From positions 1,441,001-1,505,000 of the forward strand of contig JAEMWC010000057.1 of the NCBI GenBank assembly GCA_016490735.1: DNA of 64,000 bases, in the 5' to 3' direction. This document shows, piece after piece, positions 63,530-64,000 of this stretch. How positions within the stretch are numbered: position 1 is the first letter of the stretch; every line of letters starts with the position of its first letter. Both the position numbers and the translations under genes were made by a program. Below the pieces are notes generated by a model. The model was not told the DNA's origin. It saw only the letters and a list, made by a program, of their open reading frames with translations, and ran no database searches. The stretch is from Pachyseris speciosa (taxonomy: Eukaryota; Cnidaria; Anthozoa; Scleractinia; Pachyseridae).

Positions 63530-63649
63530 GTCTGTAGAACTGACTGACTAAGATGGTACAATGTAAGACTTTCGCTCACGACTGAAGCGCGCGACTTCTG
63601 TAGTGCTCTCTGTTCGCGTTGTGCGCAAGTTCGTATTCGATTGTTATTA

Positions 63650-64000
63650 GGGAGCTTAAGCAACGACGACGGCAACGGCAACGAAAACGTCATTTCAAAA
63701 TCCAACTTCTCGTTATTGTAACTCTTTCGCGTTTTTTCCAACTTGTTTCGCCTGTAAAATGCTGGCGAACTTTCCTGGAGCTAAAGTAGTAAAAACGGCA
63801 TTGAACTTGGGAAAAAGAAAGCAGATTTCACCGTCGTAAGCTCACGTTCTCGATAAAACCTAAAATTTGGTCATTTCACGTTGTTGTCTTGCTGAGGACG
63901 GCAAAGAAATGTACCAAAATGTAAAACGCACATGCAGGGCTATTGTTTTTGCTCATTAAGCCTATTGCTTAGTGACGTTCTCGTTGCCGTTGCCGTCGTC
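63650..64000. mobile_element. MITE running off the window
   Basis: Starts gggagcttaagcaacgacga then cggcaacggcaacgaaaac. The last 40 bases, gttctcgttgccgttgccgt, are the inverted counterpart, so the element should end within a few tens of bases past 64000. Confidence 0.75.

Noticed and set aside
61846..61925. Possible tRNA gene (A and B boxes present)
   Set aside because: The acceptor stem does not pair, and the sequence continues into a body shared with the copy at 28810-28990, so it is a SINE head.
1..64000. CRISPR array, prokaryotic operon or viral system
   Set aside because: Spliced animal gene throughout; the only regular array is a uniform minisatellite without spacers.

Overview
The window is AT-rich, intron-dense animal DNA. 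It contains one host gene on the + strand that fills almost the whole window: an internal part of an SMCHD1-like gene (structural maintenance of chromosomes flexible hinge domain protein, a GHKL-type ATPase). I can place 44 coding exons from 4102 to 63529. All have AG/GT boundaries and mutually compatible phases, and they join into one open frame of 1571 codons. The order is GHKL N-box, DxGxG box and GVGGK box (exons 1-3), the rest of the ATPase and transducer-like region (exons 4-13), a long chain of apparent beta-sandwich (Ig-like) modules (about exons 14-41), and a coiled coil (exons 42-43). Exon 44 ends just before the place where the SMC hinge should begin. The N-terminal exons and the hinge are not seen in the window.

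The organism is probably a cnidarian, most likely an anthozoan such as a stony coral. I infer this from the animal-type gene structure and from the repeat mix: tRNA-derived SINEs, Penelope-like elements with hammerhead ribozymes, and many hairpin MITEs of kinds I associate with corals. I could not run a comparison, so this is a judgement and not a measurement.

Layout: 1-4101 is 5' flank or upstream intron with several MITEs. 4102-22643 holds exons 1-10. Their introns carry a two-part 1.9 kb repeat with a TTAA insertion at 7217-7694, a Tx1/L1-like LINE remnant split by a 1.44 kb inverted-repeat element (9974-11416), a TATC microsatellite, and a 1.57 kb TIR element carrying a broken RecQ-helicase-like fragment (15369-16939). 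The 6.6 kb intron 10 (22644-29270) holds a 3.4 kb TIR element with a 35-bp minisatellite inside it. It also holds a 1 kb TTAA element whose shorter sister lies at 58436. 29271-36254 holds exons 11-19. Exon 12 is preceded by an 88-bp tandem duplication that copied its splice acceptor. 36255-63529 holds exons 20-44, with the second copy of the two-part repeat, a Penelope-like fragment with inverted hammerhead motifs, and several nested MITE insertions. 63650-64000 begins another MITE that runs off the window.

No CRISPR array, operon, rRNA or intact tRNA gene is visible. Coding exons make up about 4.7 kb of 64 kb. Most of the rest that I can classify is transposon-derived.
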